Below are positions 8,313 through 18,158 of a stretch of DNA of 64,000 nt, piece after piece. The notes below the pieces were generated by a model that saw only the letters and a program-made list of their open reading frames with translations, was not told where the DNA came from and did not search any database. Source of the stretch: DAOUAM01 sp034433305 (GTDB lineage Bacteria; Chloroflexota; Dehalococcoidia; Lucifugimonadales; DAOUAM01); the NCBI GenBank assembly GCA_034433305.1, contig DAOUAM010000028.1:62001-126000 (forward strand), read 5' to 3'. Position 1 is the stretch's first letter. Each line of letters begins with the position of its first letter. The position numbers and the translations under genes were made by a program.

Positions 8313-8765
8313 CTACCGGTGTTGCCGCCTGTAGTCCTCAATGCCCTCCTCCAGGGTGGACCAGGCCAGCAGGGCGCACTTTATGCGGACGGGGTAGCGC
8401 TGGACCTCTTCCAGGGCTTTGAGTTCGCCCAGCCGCTCGTCCGCGGGCGCGACGCCACTCATCATGGCGCGGAAGAGGCGGGCGATGTCCTCTGCCTCGG
8501 AGAGGGTCTTGTGGGCGATGGCCTCGGTCAGCATGGAGCCGGAGGCCTGGTTGATGGAGCAGCCCTTGCCCTGTAGCCCCACATGGGCCACTCGCCCCTG
8601 GCCGTCCAGGGCAATCTGCAGGTGTACCTCATCGCCGCAGAAGGGGTTTACTCCATCGGCCCGGATGTCTGGGGCCGGGACCTCCTCCCGGTTACGCGGG
8701 TGTCGGCAGTGGTCCAGGATGACCTCACTGTAAAGCTCATCGAGTTCGCGGGACTCCATGCACAA
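8313..8765 (-). CDS. sufU: SufU-type iron-sulfur scaffold / sulfur-transfer protein (copy 1)
   Basis: A 150-residue SufU/NifU-N family protein with the zinc-site residues Cys43 and Asp45 (NPFCGDE), Cys69 (GKGCSINQASGS) and Cys130 (RIKCAL). In Gram-positive-type SUF systems SufU accepts persulfide sulfur from the cysteine desulfurase SufS and passes it to SufBCD. It is the last gene of the suf operon and overlaps the end of sufS by 29 bases, which fits a SufS partner. The start may be the ATG at 8765 or the one two codons later (8759). A second copy lies at 10872-11324 in the same operon. Confidence 0.92.
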   Translation of the reverse strand: MCMESRELDELYSEVILDHCRHPRNREEVPAPDIRADGVNPFCGDEVHLQIALDGQGRVAHVGLQGKGCSINQASGSMLTEAIAHKTLSEAEDIARLFRAMMSGVAPADERLGELKALEEVQRYPVRIKCALLAWSTLEEGIEDYRRQHR

Positions 8766-9981
8766 AGTACCTCAGGGCCTGCTTCAGGGCGTCCACCAGG
8801 GCGTCAACCTCCTCCTCAGTATTATAGAGGTAGAAGCTGGCTCTGGCAGTAGCAATCAGGCCCAGAGTCCGCATGAGGGGCATGGTACAGTGATGGCCAG
8901 TCCTGATGGCGATGCCGTACCTGTCCAGGAAGGTTCCCAGGTCGTGGGGGTGCACCTCCTCGCAGTGGAAGGGCATGATGCCGCCGCGAATGCTCACGTC
9001 CCTGGGGCCGAGGAGGTCCAGCTCCTCCAGTTCCTTGAAGGCATCCAGGGCGTACTGAGTAAGCTGCATCTCATGCTGGCGGATGTTCTCCATGCCCAGG
9101 CCCTGCAGGTAGTCCACGGCGGCGCCCAGGGCTATGGCATCCGCGATATTAGGCGTGCCGGCCTCGAAGCGCATGGGGAGCTCATTCCAGGTGGCGCGGT
9201 CGAACCAGACCTCCAGCACCATCTCGCCGCCCGTCAGGAAAGGCTCCATCTCCTCCAGCACGTCGCGGCGGGTGTACAGCACGCCGATGCCCGTCGGCCC
9301 CAGCATCTTGTGGCCCGAGAAGGCGAGGAAGTCGCAGTCCAGGCCACGTACGTCCGTGGGCATGTGGGGGACGCTCTGGGCGCCATCTACCAGCACCCTG
9401 GCACCCACGGCGCGGGCCCTGGCCGCCAGCTCCTTCACAGGGTTAATGGTGCCCAGGGAGTTGGACATGTGGACAATGGCCAGGAGCTTGGTCCTGGGCG
9501 TGATGATAGAGTCCACGTCCGAGAGGTCCAGGGTGCCTTCCCTGGTCAGTGGGAGGAACTTGAGGATGGCGCCTGCCTCCCTGGCCGCCTTCTGCCAGGG
9601 CACCAGGTTGCTGTGGTGCTCCATCTTAGTGAGCACTATCTCGTCGCCGGGCTTGAGGTTCTCCCTGGCCCAGGTGCTGGCAACCAGGTTGATGGCCTCG
9701 GTGGTGTTGCGCGTCCAGATAATAGTCTCGGGGGCCTCGGCGTTGATGAAGCGCGCGACCTTCTGGCGCGCCTCCTCGTACTTGTCGGTGGCCTCCATGC
9801 TCAGGGCATGGACGCCACGATGGACGTTGGCGTTATAGTCCTCGTAATACCGCGTCAGCGTCTCGATGACGCTGCGGGGCTTCTGGGAAGTGGCAGCGTT
9901 GTCCAGATAGACCAGGGGCCTGCCATAGACCTTCCTGGACAGGATGGGGAAGTCTTCCCTGATCTTTTTGACGTCCAGCAT
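8737..9981 (-). CDS. sufS: Cysteine desulfurase SufS
   Basis: A 414-residue pyridoxal-phosphate enzyme of aminotransferase class V. Visible landmarks are the start FPILSRKVYGRPLVYLDNAA, His122-His123 (KMEHHSN), the cofactor lysine Lys225 (FSGHKMLGPTGIG), and the catalytic Cys365 (RTGHHCTMPLMR) that carries the persulfide. It removes sulfur from L-cysteine to give L-alanine and hands it to SufU. It lies between the Rieske ferredoxin gene and sufU copy 1, with which it overlaps. Length and motifs are normal for group II desulfurases. Confidence 0.95.
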   Translation of the reverse strand: MLDVKKIREDFPILSRKVYGRPLVYLDNAATSQKPRSVIETLTRYYEDYNANVHRGVHALSMEATDKYEEARQKVARFINAEAPETIIWTRNTTEAINLVASTWARENLKPGDEIVLTKMEHHSNLVPWQKAAREAGAILKFLPLTREGTLDLSDVDSIITPRTKLLAIVHMSNSLGTINPVKELAARARAVGARVLVDGAQSVPHMPTDVRGLDCDFLAFSGHKMLGPTGIGVLYTRRDVLEEMEPFLTGGEMVLEVWFDRATWNELPMRFEAGTPNIADAIALGAAVDYLQGLGMENIRQHEMQLTQYALDAFKELEELDLLGPRDVSIRGGIMPFHCEEVHPHDLGTFLDRYGIAIRTGHHCTMPLMRTLGLIATARASFYLYNTEEEVDALVDALKQALRYFVHGVPRTR

Positions 9982-10053
9982 ATCGTTTACCCCTCGCCAG
10001 CCAGCAGCGCCTGGCTGACATACGCATGGCCGCGCTGGGCCATAGCCAGCAGG

Positions 10054-10359
10054 CTAGACCTCGACCTCGACATCACCGCCATTGACACGCACCTTGAAGG
10101 TCTCCACCGGCAACACCGCAGGGAGCGACGTGACCTCGCCCGTGCGGACATCGAACCTGGCGCCGTGGCGCGGGCATTCGACCTCGAAGCCATCAATCTC
10201 GCCCTCGCCCAGTGGCCCCTCGTCGTGGGTGCAGACGTCATCAATGGCGTAGAAGCTGCCGCCCACGTTGCAGACCGCCACCGAGCGGCCATTGACCTCG
10301 AAGGTCTTGACCGTGCCCGGCGCTATATCCGATACCTTGGCTACCTTTACGAACGCCAT
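10054..10359 (-). CDS. Rieske [2Fe-2S] ferredoxin of the SUF locus
   Basis: A 101-residue soluble Rieske protein starting MAFVKVAKVSDIAPG. The cluster ligands are Cys43 and His45 (VCTHDEGPL) and Cys62 and His65 (CPRHGARFD). No membrane anchor is present, unlike the bc1-complex subunit. Similar small ferredoxins, annotated as NirD-like or oxygenase ferredoxins, sit in suf operons of actinobacteria and Chloroflexota, where they may supply electrons or report on cluster status; this role is inferred. The ATG at 10359 follows AGAGGG at a good distance, so the longer frame from 10407 is not used. Confidence 0.85.
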   Translation of the reverse strand: MAFVKVAKVSDIAPGTVKTFEVNGRSVAVCNVGGSFYAIDDVCTHDEGPLGEGEIDGFEVECPRHGARFDVRTGEVTSLPAVLPVETFKVRVNGGDVEVEV

Positions 10360-10403
10360 AGCTAGCCCTCTAACGCAAGAGTCGCCAGTGCCACCAGGCG
10401 GCG

Positions 10404-10856
10404 TCACGCGCTCTGCTCGAGCTGACTGGCTGCCTCCTGGCTGGCCTTTATGCGCTCAACAAGGTTGGCGATGCTGGTGGCATCCAGGATGGCGCGGACG
10501 GCGTCCTCGACCACCTTCCAGATCTCCCTCTGGGCGCAGGAGGAGAACTGGCCGCAGACGCCAAAGTCGTCCAGGCAGTTCACCGGCGTCTGGCTGCCTC
10601 CCAGATAGGTCATCACCATGCCCATGCTGATCTCGGAAGGGTCCATGGCCAGCACATGGCCGCCCTGTGGGCCGCGGAAGCTCCGCACCAGCCCATGCTT
10701 GCCGAGTATGTTCAGCAGGCGCGCCAGGTAAGGCTCCGGTATCCCTTTCCGCTGTGCAATGTCCGACGTGTGGACAGGGCCCTGGCCGGCATGTTCGGCC
10801 AGGTCCACCAGCGCCCGCACGCCATAGTCAACCTGAATCGGAATGTGCATGGCCAA
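10404..10856 (-). CDS. Rrf2-family iron-sulfur regulator of the suf operon
   Basis: A 150-residue winged-helix regulator (DYGVRALVDLAEH at 10-22, recognition region EPYLARLLNILGKHGLVRS near 41-59). Three cysteines, Cys94, Cys101 and Cys107 (CX6CX5C), sit where IscR and other Rrf2 proteins bind an iron-sulfur cluster. By analogy it would sense cluster supply and repress or activate the suf genes. The palindrome at 15069-15091 by the suf promoter is a natural target. It lies 15 bases after sufU copy 2 and just before the Rieske gene. An ATG two codons in (MHIPIQVDYG) is an alternative start. Confidence 0.88.
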   Translation of the reverse strand: MAMHIPIQVDYGVRALVDLAEHAGQGPVHTSDIAQRKGIPEPYLARLLNILGKHGLVRSFRGPQGGHVLAMDPSEISMGMVMTYLGGSQTPVNCLDDFGVCGQFSSCAQREIWKVVEDAVRAILDATSIANLVERIKASQEAASQLEQSA

Positions 10857-10871
10857 TCCCCCAGCCCGGAC

Positions 10872-11324
10872 CTACTCCGTGGAGACCTCTTGGGCTTTCC
10901 CCTCCAGGGCCGACTCCAGGGCGTGCCAGGAAAGGACAGCGCACTTGATCCGCGCGGGGTACTGGACAACGCCCGATAGCACCTCCAGGTCACCCAGCAG
11001 GTCCGCGTCGTACTCCTCTCCGGGCTTGCGAGTCAGCATGTGGCGGAACTCCCTGAAGAGCCGCTCGGCCTCCTCCACCGTCTTGCCCTTGATGCTCTCG
11101 CTCATCAGGGACGCCGAGGCCTTGGATATGGCGCAACCCGCTGCATGAAAGCCTACGTCCTTGACGACCGAGTCTTCTACCTTGAGGTAGATGGTGATCT
11201 TGTCCCCGCACAGAGGATTGAACCCCTCCGCCGTGCGGTTGGCGTCCTCCACCTTGCGGAAGTTCCGAGGACGCCTGCTATGTTCTATGACCATGTCCTG
11301 GTACAGCTCGTCCAGGTTGTACAT
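10872..11324 (-). CDS. sufU: SufU-type iron-sulfur scaffold / sulfur-transfer protein (copy 2)
   Basis: A 150-residue paralogue of the protein at 8313-8765, with the same invariant residues: Cys39 and Asp41 (NPLCGDK), Cys64 (AAGCAISKASAS) and Cys128 (RIKCAV). Its C-terminal half reads LLGDLEVLSGVVQYPARIK, much like copy 1 (GELKALEEVQRYPVRIK). Neither copy has lost a ligand, so both may work; one may serve SufS and the other a different acceptor. It follows sufD after a 122-base gap that holds a palindromic repeat and precedes the Rrf2 gene by 15 bases. Confidence 0.9.
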   Translation of the reverse strand: MYNLDELYQDMVIEHSRRPRNFRKVEDANRTAEGFNPLCGDKITIYLKVEDSVVKDVGFHAAGCAISKASASLMSESIKGKTVEEAERLFREFRHMLTRKPGEEYDADLLGDLEVLSGVVQYPARIKCAVLSWHALESALEGKAQEVSTE

Positions 11325-11348
11325 CAGCTTTCAGCCTCTTGCTCCCAC

Positions 11349-11425
11349 GGCCCCCTCTCTAGCTCTCCCCCAATGGGGGCGAGAACCCTCCCTTCCCCCC
11401 TTGGAGAAAGGTCAGGGTGGGGCCC
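11349..11425. repeat. Palindromic C/G-rich intergenic repeat, copy A
   Basis: It begins GGCCCCCTCTCTAGCTCTCC and contains CCCCCAATGGGGG, a hairpin, then runs of C and a G-rich end. It shares the opening and the hairpin arms with the repeat at 49311-49383, and the first dozen bases with 56789-56873. It sits inside the suf operon between sufD and sufU copy 2, where a folded RNA could change the relative yield of the two halves. Confidence 0.65.
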
Positions 11426-11446
11426 AGGTGCTTCACGCGGCCACCT

Positions 11447-12790
11447 CTAGAACTCAAACCTGTAGCTGGGCAGGGACTCCAGGAACAGCTTTTCCAGGTA
11501 GGCCCTGAAGTCCGCCACCGCCACGGTGTCTATGATCTCCCTGGCGAAGCCGTAAATCAGCAGTCGGCTGGCTGTCTCCAGGTCAATGCCCCGGCTGCGC
11601 ATGTAGAAAACGGTGTTCTGGTCAATGTTGCCGGCGGCGGCGCCGTGGCCGCACTTGACGTCATCAGCATAGATAAACAGGGCGGGCTTGCTGTCCACCT
11701 CAGCGTCGGGCGACAGCACCAGGTTCTTGTCCTCCTGCTGGGCGTCGGTCTTGATGGCGCCCGGGCGCACCCAGACCGTCCCTCCGAACACAGCCCGCGA
11801 CTTGCCATCCAGGATGCCCTTGTAGTACAGCCTGCTGGTGGCATGTGGCTTGATGTGGTCTATGTTGATGAAGTTGTCCATGTGCTGGGTGCCTGAGGTC
11901 AGGTACAGGCCGTTGAGCGTGCAGGTGCCGCCCGGGCCGTCCAGCGACACGTACAGGTCGTAGCGCCCCAGGCCGACGCCCTTCTCGAAGGCCCTGGAGA
12001 CAAAGGCGCTGCCCTGGGACTGGTAGACGCGCTGTACGCCCACGTGGGCGGCCTCGTTGCTCTCGTTGAGCAGCCTGTAGTGGTCCAGCCTGGCCCCCTC
12101 GCCCAGGACCATCTCGCAGACGGCATTGGTAAAGTAGCTGCCCTGGCCGAGACCGACATAGCTCTCAATCACCGTGGCGCGGCTGCCGGCGCCTGCCACC
12201 AGCAGGACGCGGGGATGCGTCACCGTGGGCGCTGGCCGCTGAGTGGAAAGGAAGACCAGGTTCAGCGGGGCCTCGACCGTAGCGCCGTCCTGGATATGGA
12301 CGAAGGCGCCGTCCCACAGGAAGGCGGTGTTCAGCGCCGTGAAACCATCATCGTCCACGGCGGCGTACCGGGCCAGGTGCTGCTGCACCAGGTGGCCGTC
12401 GGAGGCCAGCGCCCTGGACATGGCCATCACCCGCACGCCGGTTCCAGCGGCGGGGACGCTGGACAGCGCCTCCGAGAAGTGGCCGTCAACGAAGACGATG
12501 TTGGCCCAGCCATTATGCCAGGGCGCGGCCTGCCGGACGTCCTCGGCCTTGACGACCTCGGGCGTGGCGTCCAGTGGGTAGGCGTAGGCGGCCCTGGCGA
12601 TGGGGGCGACGTTGGTGTACTTCCACTTCTCGTTGCCCCTGCGGGCCGTGGGGAAGCCGAGCTCCAGGAAGCGCGCCAGCGCCCGCTCCCTGAGCTCCCT
12701 GGCCCACGCCGGCCCGACGGCGGCCCTGTCCGCCAGGACGCGGAAGTCGGCCTCATACTGCTCGAACCTGGTTGGCGTCTGAGTCGTCAT
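11447..12790 (-). CDS. sufD: SufD, SufBCD complex subunit
   Basis: A 447-residue SufD/SufB-family protein with RRGNEKWKYTNVAPIARAAY near 50-70 and the right-handed beta-helix core, ending in HGAAAGNIDQNTVFYMRSRGID and a C-terminal helical domain. The HGAAAG-like histidine segment matches the conserved His of SufD used in cluster assembly with SufB. SufD forms the SufBC2D scaffold with SufB and SufC. It starts 5 bases after the end of sufC, so translation is probably coupled. Confidence 0.93.
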   Translation of the reverse strand: MTTQTPTRFEQYEADFRVLADRAAVGPAWARELRERALARFLELGFPTARRGNEKWKYTNVAPIARAAYAYPLDATPEVVKAEDVRQAAPWHNGWANIVFVDGHFSEALSSVPAAGTGVRVMAMSRALASDGHLVQQHLARYAAVDDDGFTALNTAFLWDGAFVHIQDGATVEAPLNLVFLSTQRPAPTVTHPRVLLVAGAGSRATVIESYVGLGQGSYFTNAVCEMVLGEGARLDHYRLLNESNEAAHVGVQRVYQSQGSAFVSRAFEKGVGLGRYDLYVSLDGPGGTCTLNGLYLTSGTQHMDNFINIDHIKPHATSRLYYKGILDGKSRAVFGGTVWVRPGAIKTDAQQEDKNLVLSPDAEVDSKPALFIYADDVKCGHGAAAGNIDQNTVFYMRSRGIDLETASRLLIYGFAREIIDTVAVADFRAYLEKLFLESLPSYRFEF

Positions 12791-12794
12791 GGGG

Positions 12795-13574
<780 letters not shown>

Positions 13575-13577
13575 CGT

Positions 13578-15038
<1,461 letters not shown>

Positions 15039-15068
15039 GACCTCTGCCTCTCCTTGCGTTGGTGGCCT

Positions 15069-15091
15069 TTGTTGATTAAAATAGTCAACAA
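15069..15091. promoter_or_regulatory. Palindrome at the suf start site, possible Rrf2 operator
   Basis: TTGTTGA and its exact complement TCAACAA are separated by nine A/T-rich bases. Read on the minus strand the core is TTGACTATTTTAATCAA, similar in layout to sites of IscR/Rrf2 regulators (TTGACT, A/T spacer, GTCAA). It lies from about the transcription start to 25 bases downstream of the promoter at 15101-15129, a typical place for repression. Binding by the Rrf2 protein of this operon is inferred. Confidence 0.6.
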
Positions 15092-15100
15092 CCAGAGCTA

Positions 15101-15129
15101 ACTATAGCATCGGGCTGAGCGGGTGTCAA
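15101..15129 (-). promoter_or_regulatory. Sigma-70-type promoter of the suf operon
   Basis: On the minus strand TTGACA (15129-15124), 17 bases, then TATAGT (15106-15101), with TG one base before the -10 box. Transcription would begin near 15094, leaving a leader of about 55 bases before sufB. Confidence 0.75.
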
Positions 15130-15177
15130 TGGTTCCGGTGCTTTTTATGCCAGAATGCGTGTAAACTTGCCTGTCCA

Positions 15178-16068
15178 TCAGCCCCGCAGCAGCTCCCTCA
15201 TCAGCACCCTGGCCGCCCCGGCGTCCACCTCCAGGGCAACCCGCACGTTGCCGTTGCCATAGCTGGCCGTCGTCTTGCCCAGCTTCTCGCCCTCCTGGAC
15301 TTCCACCGCCACCGTGGCCTGCCTGTACTTCAGCAGGCCCGGCTGGACGGCGGCGGCCACCGCCAGCGGGTCGCACAGGTGGTACGCGCCACCAGGGTGG
15401 GCCTGGAACCAGCCGGCCAGGAGCTTCTGGGCAAGCTGCTCGGACCTGGAGGGGCCAGCAATCCATGCCAGGTCCTGCTCCGTCAGGTAGGTCTGAAGGC
15501 ACACGTCCAGCCCGACCAGGGTGATGGGCACGCCGGAGGCGAAGACGGCGCTGGCGGCCAGCGGGTCGTTGTAGATGTTGAACTCAGCATAGGGCGTCAC
15601 GTTGCCCGGCACCTCCACGGCCCCGCCCATGACGATGATGTGGCTTATCCACTCTTTGAGACGCGGCTCCCTGGCCATGGCGCGGGCCACGTTGGTCAGC
15701 GGGCCGAGGGTGATGAGCACCAGCTCACCGGCGAAGGAGTAGGCCAGGCTTATAAGGTACTCCGGGGCGCGTAGCGGCCGAGGCGTCGCCTGCGCCCTGG
15801 GCAGCCTCACGGTGAGGCCGCGAGAGCCATGGAAGTAGTAGGCGTAGTGGAACCGGCCACGCATGGGCCTGGCCGCGCCCCGTGACACAGGCATGTGGGG
15901 CTGGCCCAGGTACTCCATCAGGTCCAGGGCGTTGCGGGTCACGTGGGACAGGGCGCCGTTGCCGCCCACCGTCGTGAGGCCCTGGATGTCCAGCTCCGGG
16001 CTGTGGAGGGCCATCATCAGGGCCAGGGCGTCGTCGGTGCCCGGGTCGGTGTCTATGACGACCTTCAT
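15178..16068 (-). CDS. Inosine-uridine-preferring nucleoside hydrolase family protein
   Basis: A 296-residue protein that begins MKVVIDTDPGTDDALALMMA. The DTDPGTDD motif (Asp6, Asp8, Asp12, Asp13) supplies the calcium-binding aspartates that activate water for cleavage of the N-glycosidic bond in nucleoside hydrolases. TVGGNGALSHVTRNAL near 37-52 and MGGAVEVPGNVTPYAEFNIYNDP in the middle are also typical. It probably hydrolyses a nucleoside to a base and ribose in the cytoplasm. The ATG overlaps the upstream epimerase stop as ATGA, so it is translationally coupled and is the last gene of the long minus-strand unit that begins with hopanoid genes. Confidence 0.88.
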   Translation of the reverse strand: MKVVIDTDPGTDDALALMMALHSPELDIQGLTTVGGNGALSHVTRNALDLMEYLGQPHMPVSRGAARPMRGRFHYAYYFHGSRGLTVRLPRAQATPRPLRAPEYLISLAYSFAGELVLITLGPLTNVARAMAREPRLKEWISHIIVMGGAVEVPGNVTPYAEFNIYNDPLAASAVFASGVPITLVGLDVCLQTYLTEQDLAWIAGPSRSEQLAQKLLAGWFQAHPGGAYHLCDPLAVAAAVQPGLLKYRQATVAVEVQEGEKLGKTTASYGNGNVRVALEVDAGAARVLMRELLRG

Positions 16069-17042
16069 GCTCTCACCCGCTCCACCCCGACTTTCCCTCT
16101 TCCTGCTGCGAAGGCCTCCCACACCTGGCGCGAGGTGTACCTGAAGCTGATGCCCAACTCACGTTTGGCCTTTTCGGTGCTGGCTACCCATGGGTAGCGG
16201 ATGAAGTCCAGGCCGCAGGACGGCGAGTCCGACTGCAAGCGCAGCCTCCAGGTGGCCTCCGTCAGCCAGTACAGCAGCGGGGCCGGCAGGCGCACCACCC
16301 GACGGCCCAGCATGGCCGCCATCTCGCTCCAGCATATGGCGCCGTCGCCTGCCACGTTGTACACACCGGAGACGGGCCGCAGCAGGCAGCGCAGCATGAT
16401 GTCCAGCAGGTCGTCCTCGTGGACGAACTGCATGGGCGGGTCACTTCCGGCGATGCCCACCAGCACGGACCTGGTGAAGGCGCGGGAGATGAAGTTGTCG
16501 GTCTGCGGCCCCATGACCGGGCAGGCCCGCAGCACGGCCATGGTGACCGCCGGGTGTTCTTCATGGAACGCGGCCAGCAGCCTCTCCACCTCCACCTTGT
16601 CCTCTCCGTACTGGAAGCCCTTCACCGGCCGCATGGGGGCTTCCTCGGTCAGCAGGCCGGGGTTGTCGGGATGAGCGCCGTACACTGTGGTGCTGCTCAG
16701 GTAAAGGATGTGCCTCACGTTGGCCCTGGCGCAGGCGTCCAGGACATTGGCGGCGCCGTCCACGTCCACGCGGCGTATGGCCGCGCGACCGTGGCCCGGG
16801 CGCAGAACGAAGGCCAGGTGCGCCACGGCCTCGATGCCATGCCGGGCCAGCACGTCGCCCAGGGGCGCGGTCACATCTTGGCGCAGGAACTCCACCCTGG
16901 CAGAAGGGGCCTGCGCTGGCGTGCGCACATCTATTGCCAGGACGTGCTCCACCGACGGCTCGCGCTGGAGCCGCTGGAGGAGCCTGGAGCCGATGTAGCC
17001 AGAAGCGCCGGTTACGGCAACTCGCCTGAAGCCGTCACTCAT
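16065..17042 (-). CDS. NAD-dependent epimerase/dehydratase (extended SDR)
   Basis: A 325-residue extended short-chain dehydrogenase: NAD-binding TGASGYIG at 11-18, Ser116/Ser117 (YLSSTTVYG) and the catalytic pair Tyr145/Lys149 (YGEDK). The C-terminal substrate domain has PMQFVHEDDLLD and VYNVAGDGAICWSE. These enzymes act on nucleotide-sugars or related hydroxy compounds; the substrate is unknown. The product overlaps its neighbours at both ends, by 8 bases with the DUF6379-like gene and 4 bases with the nucleoside hydrolase. Confidence 0.82.
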   Translation of the reverse strand: MSDGFRRVAVTGASGYIGSRLLQRLQREPSVEHVLAIDVRTPAQAPSARVEFLRQDVTAPLGDVLARHGIEAVAHLAFVLRPGHGRAAIRRVDVDGAANVLDACARANVRHILYLSSTTVYGAHPDNPGLLTEEAPMRPVKGFQYGEDKVEVERLLAAFHEEHPAVTMAVLRACPVMGPQTDNFISRAFTRSVLVGIAGSDPPMQFVHEDDLLDIMLRCLLRPVSGVYNVAGDGAICWSEMAAMLGRRVVRLPAPLLYWLTEATWRLRLQSDSPSCGLDFIRYPWVASTEKAKRELGISFRYTSRQVWEAFAAGRGKVGVERVRA

Positions 17043-17409
17043 TGACGGAGTCCGTGAAGTCGAACCTGAGGGTGCCCAGGCCGGGGACGTCGAAGCCCAT
17101 GCCTATCTTGTGAGGCCCCGGCGCCAGCGTGACGCCCTCGACGCGCACGGTGATGCTCTTGTTCATGGCCAGGGTGAAGGTCTTCTCCCTGGAGACCTCG
17201 CTGAAGGCGGTGCGGACGCCGTCCAGCACGAACCAGGACGCCTCGGGCGGGACCTCCTGGCCGTCCACAGTGAGGGGCCACATCTTGTGGGCGTAGCCCG
17301 ACCCCATGCCGTTCTTCAACTGGAACTCAAACCCGCCGGCGACGTTCTTGAGGCTCTGCTTCACGTAGAGCCTGCGCAGAAGGAAGCCAGGCACTGTTAC
17401 CATATCCAA
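17035..17409 (-). CDS. Small all-beta protein, resembles DUF6379 / C-glycoside deglycosidase beta subunit
   Basis: A 124-residue protein: PGFLLRRLYVKQSLKNVAGG, GFEFQLKN, then VDGQEVPPEASWFVLDG and a closing GPHKIGMGFDVPGLGTLRF. The pattern of short strands suggests a single beta-sandwich. From memory it resembles DUF6379 proteins, a family that includes the small beta subunit of C-glycoside deglycosidases; this was not checked by search. If so, a larger TIM-barrel catalytic partner is expected, but none is adjacent. It lies between a class II aldolase and an epimerase in the carbohydrate module and overlaps the latter by 8 bases. Confidence 0.55.
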   Translation of the reverse strand: MDMVTVPGFLLRRLYVKQSLKNVAGGFEFQLKNGMGSGYAHKMWPLTVDGQEVPPEASWFVLDGVRTAFSEVSREKTFTLAMNKSITVRVEGVTLAPGPHKIGMGFDVPGLGTLRFDFTDSVNE

Positions 17410-17466
17410 GCGTCTCCTGGTGCATGCTCAGGGCCTGGTCTAGGATAGCGGGATGATGGGCGCAGT

Positions 17467-18132
17467 TCAAGAGCGCGCCTGGCGCATGCGATAGATGGAA
17501 AGCTCGGCCTCCACCACGTCGGGCGGCAGCGGGTTGACCTTGCCCAGCAGCAGGGCATGGACGTATATCTGGGCGACGCGCTCGGTGAGGGCGCAGATGT
17601 CCAGGGCCTCGCGGAGGTCGCGGCCCACGCCCACGGCGCCGTGGTTGCGGATGAGGGCAGCCTTGCGCTCGCCCAGGGCGGCGCACACTTTGTCGGCCAG
17701 CTCCTGGGTGCCCGGGAAGGCGTACTCGGAGACCCTGACAGGCCCGCCCATGAGGACCATCATCTCGTCAATGAGCGGGGGTATGTCCAGGCCGGCCACC
17801 GCCGCCACGCTGGAGAATACCGCATGGGTGTGAATGACAGCCCCCACGTCGGGCCTGGCCCGGTAGATGGCTATGTGCAGCAGCGACTCCGAGGACGGCG
17901 CCAGGTAGCCCTCCACCGTCTCCACGTCGAAGTCAATCACTACGATGTCGTCCTCTTTCAGGGCACCGTAGTCCTTGCCGGTGGGGGTGATGGCAAGCAA
18001 CTCCCGCTGGTCCTCTGGCGGCAGCCGCATGCTCACGTTGCCGCTGGTGCCCGCCACCAGGCCCAGTTGGGCCATCCGCTGCGACGCCTCGACCACCGCT
18101 CGCTTCTGCTCTTGCCAGCGACTCACGGTCAA
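17467..18132 (-). CDS. Class II aldolase / adducin-family protein (fuculose-phosphate-aldolase type)
   Basis: A 221-residue protein with the zinc-site residues of class II aldolases: GTSGNVSMRL near 28-37, SSES around 80-83 with Glu82, His101 and His103 (IHTHAVFSS) and His164 (RNHGAVGVG). These enzymes split a phosphorylated sugar such as fuculose-, rhamnulose- or ribulose-phosphate into dihydroxyacetone phosphate (or glycolaldehyde) and an aldehyde. The start is taken as TTG at 18132 because AGGAGG lies nine bases before it; GTG at 18126 is an alternative. The adjacent FGGY kinase could provide its phosphorylated substrate. Confidence 0.85.
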   Translation of the reverse strand: MTVSRWQEQKRAVVEASQRMAQLGLVAGTSGNVSMRLPPEDQRELLAITPTGKDYGALKEDDIVVIDFDVETVEGYLAPSSESLLHIAIYRARPDVGAVIHTHAVFSSVAAVAGLDIPPLIDEMMVLMGGPVRVSEYAFPGTQELADKVCAALGERKAALIRNHGAVGVGRDLREALDICALTERVAQIYVHALLLGKVNPLPPDVVEAELSIYRMRQARS

Positions 18133-18158
18133 GCTGCCACGCCTCCTTTCAGGCCTGG

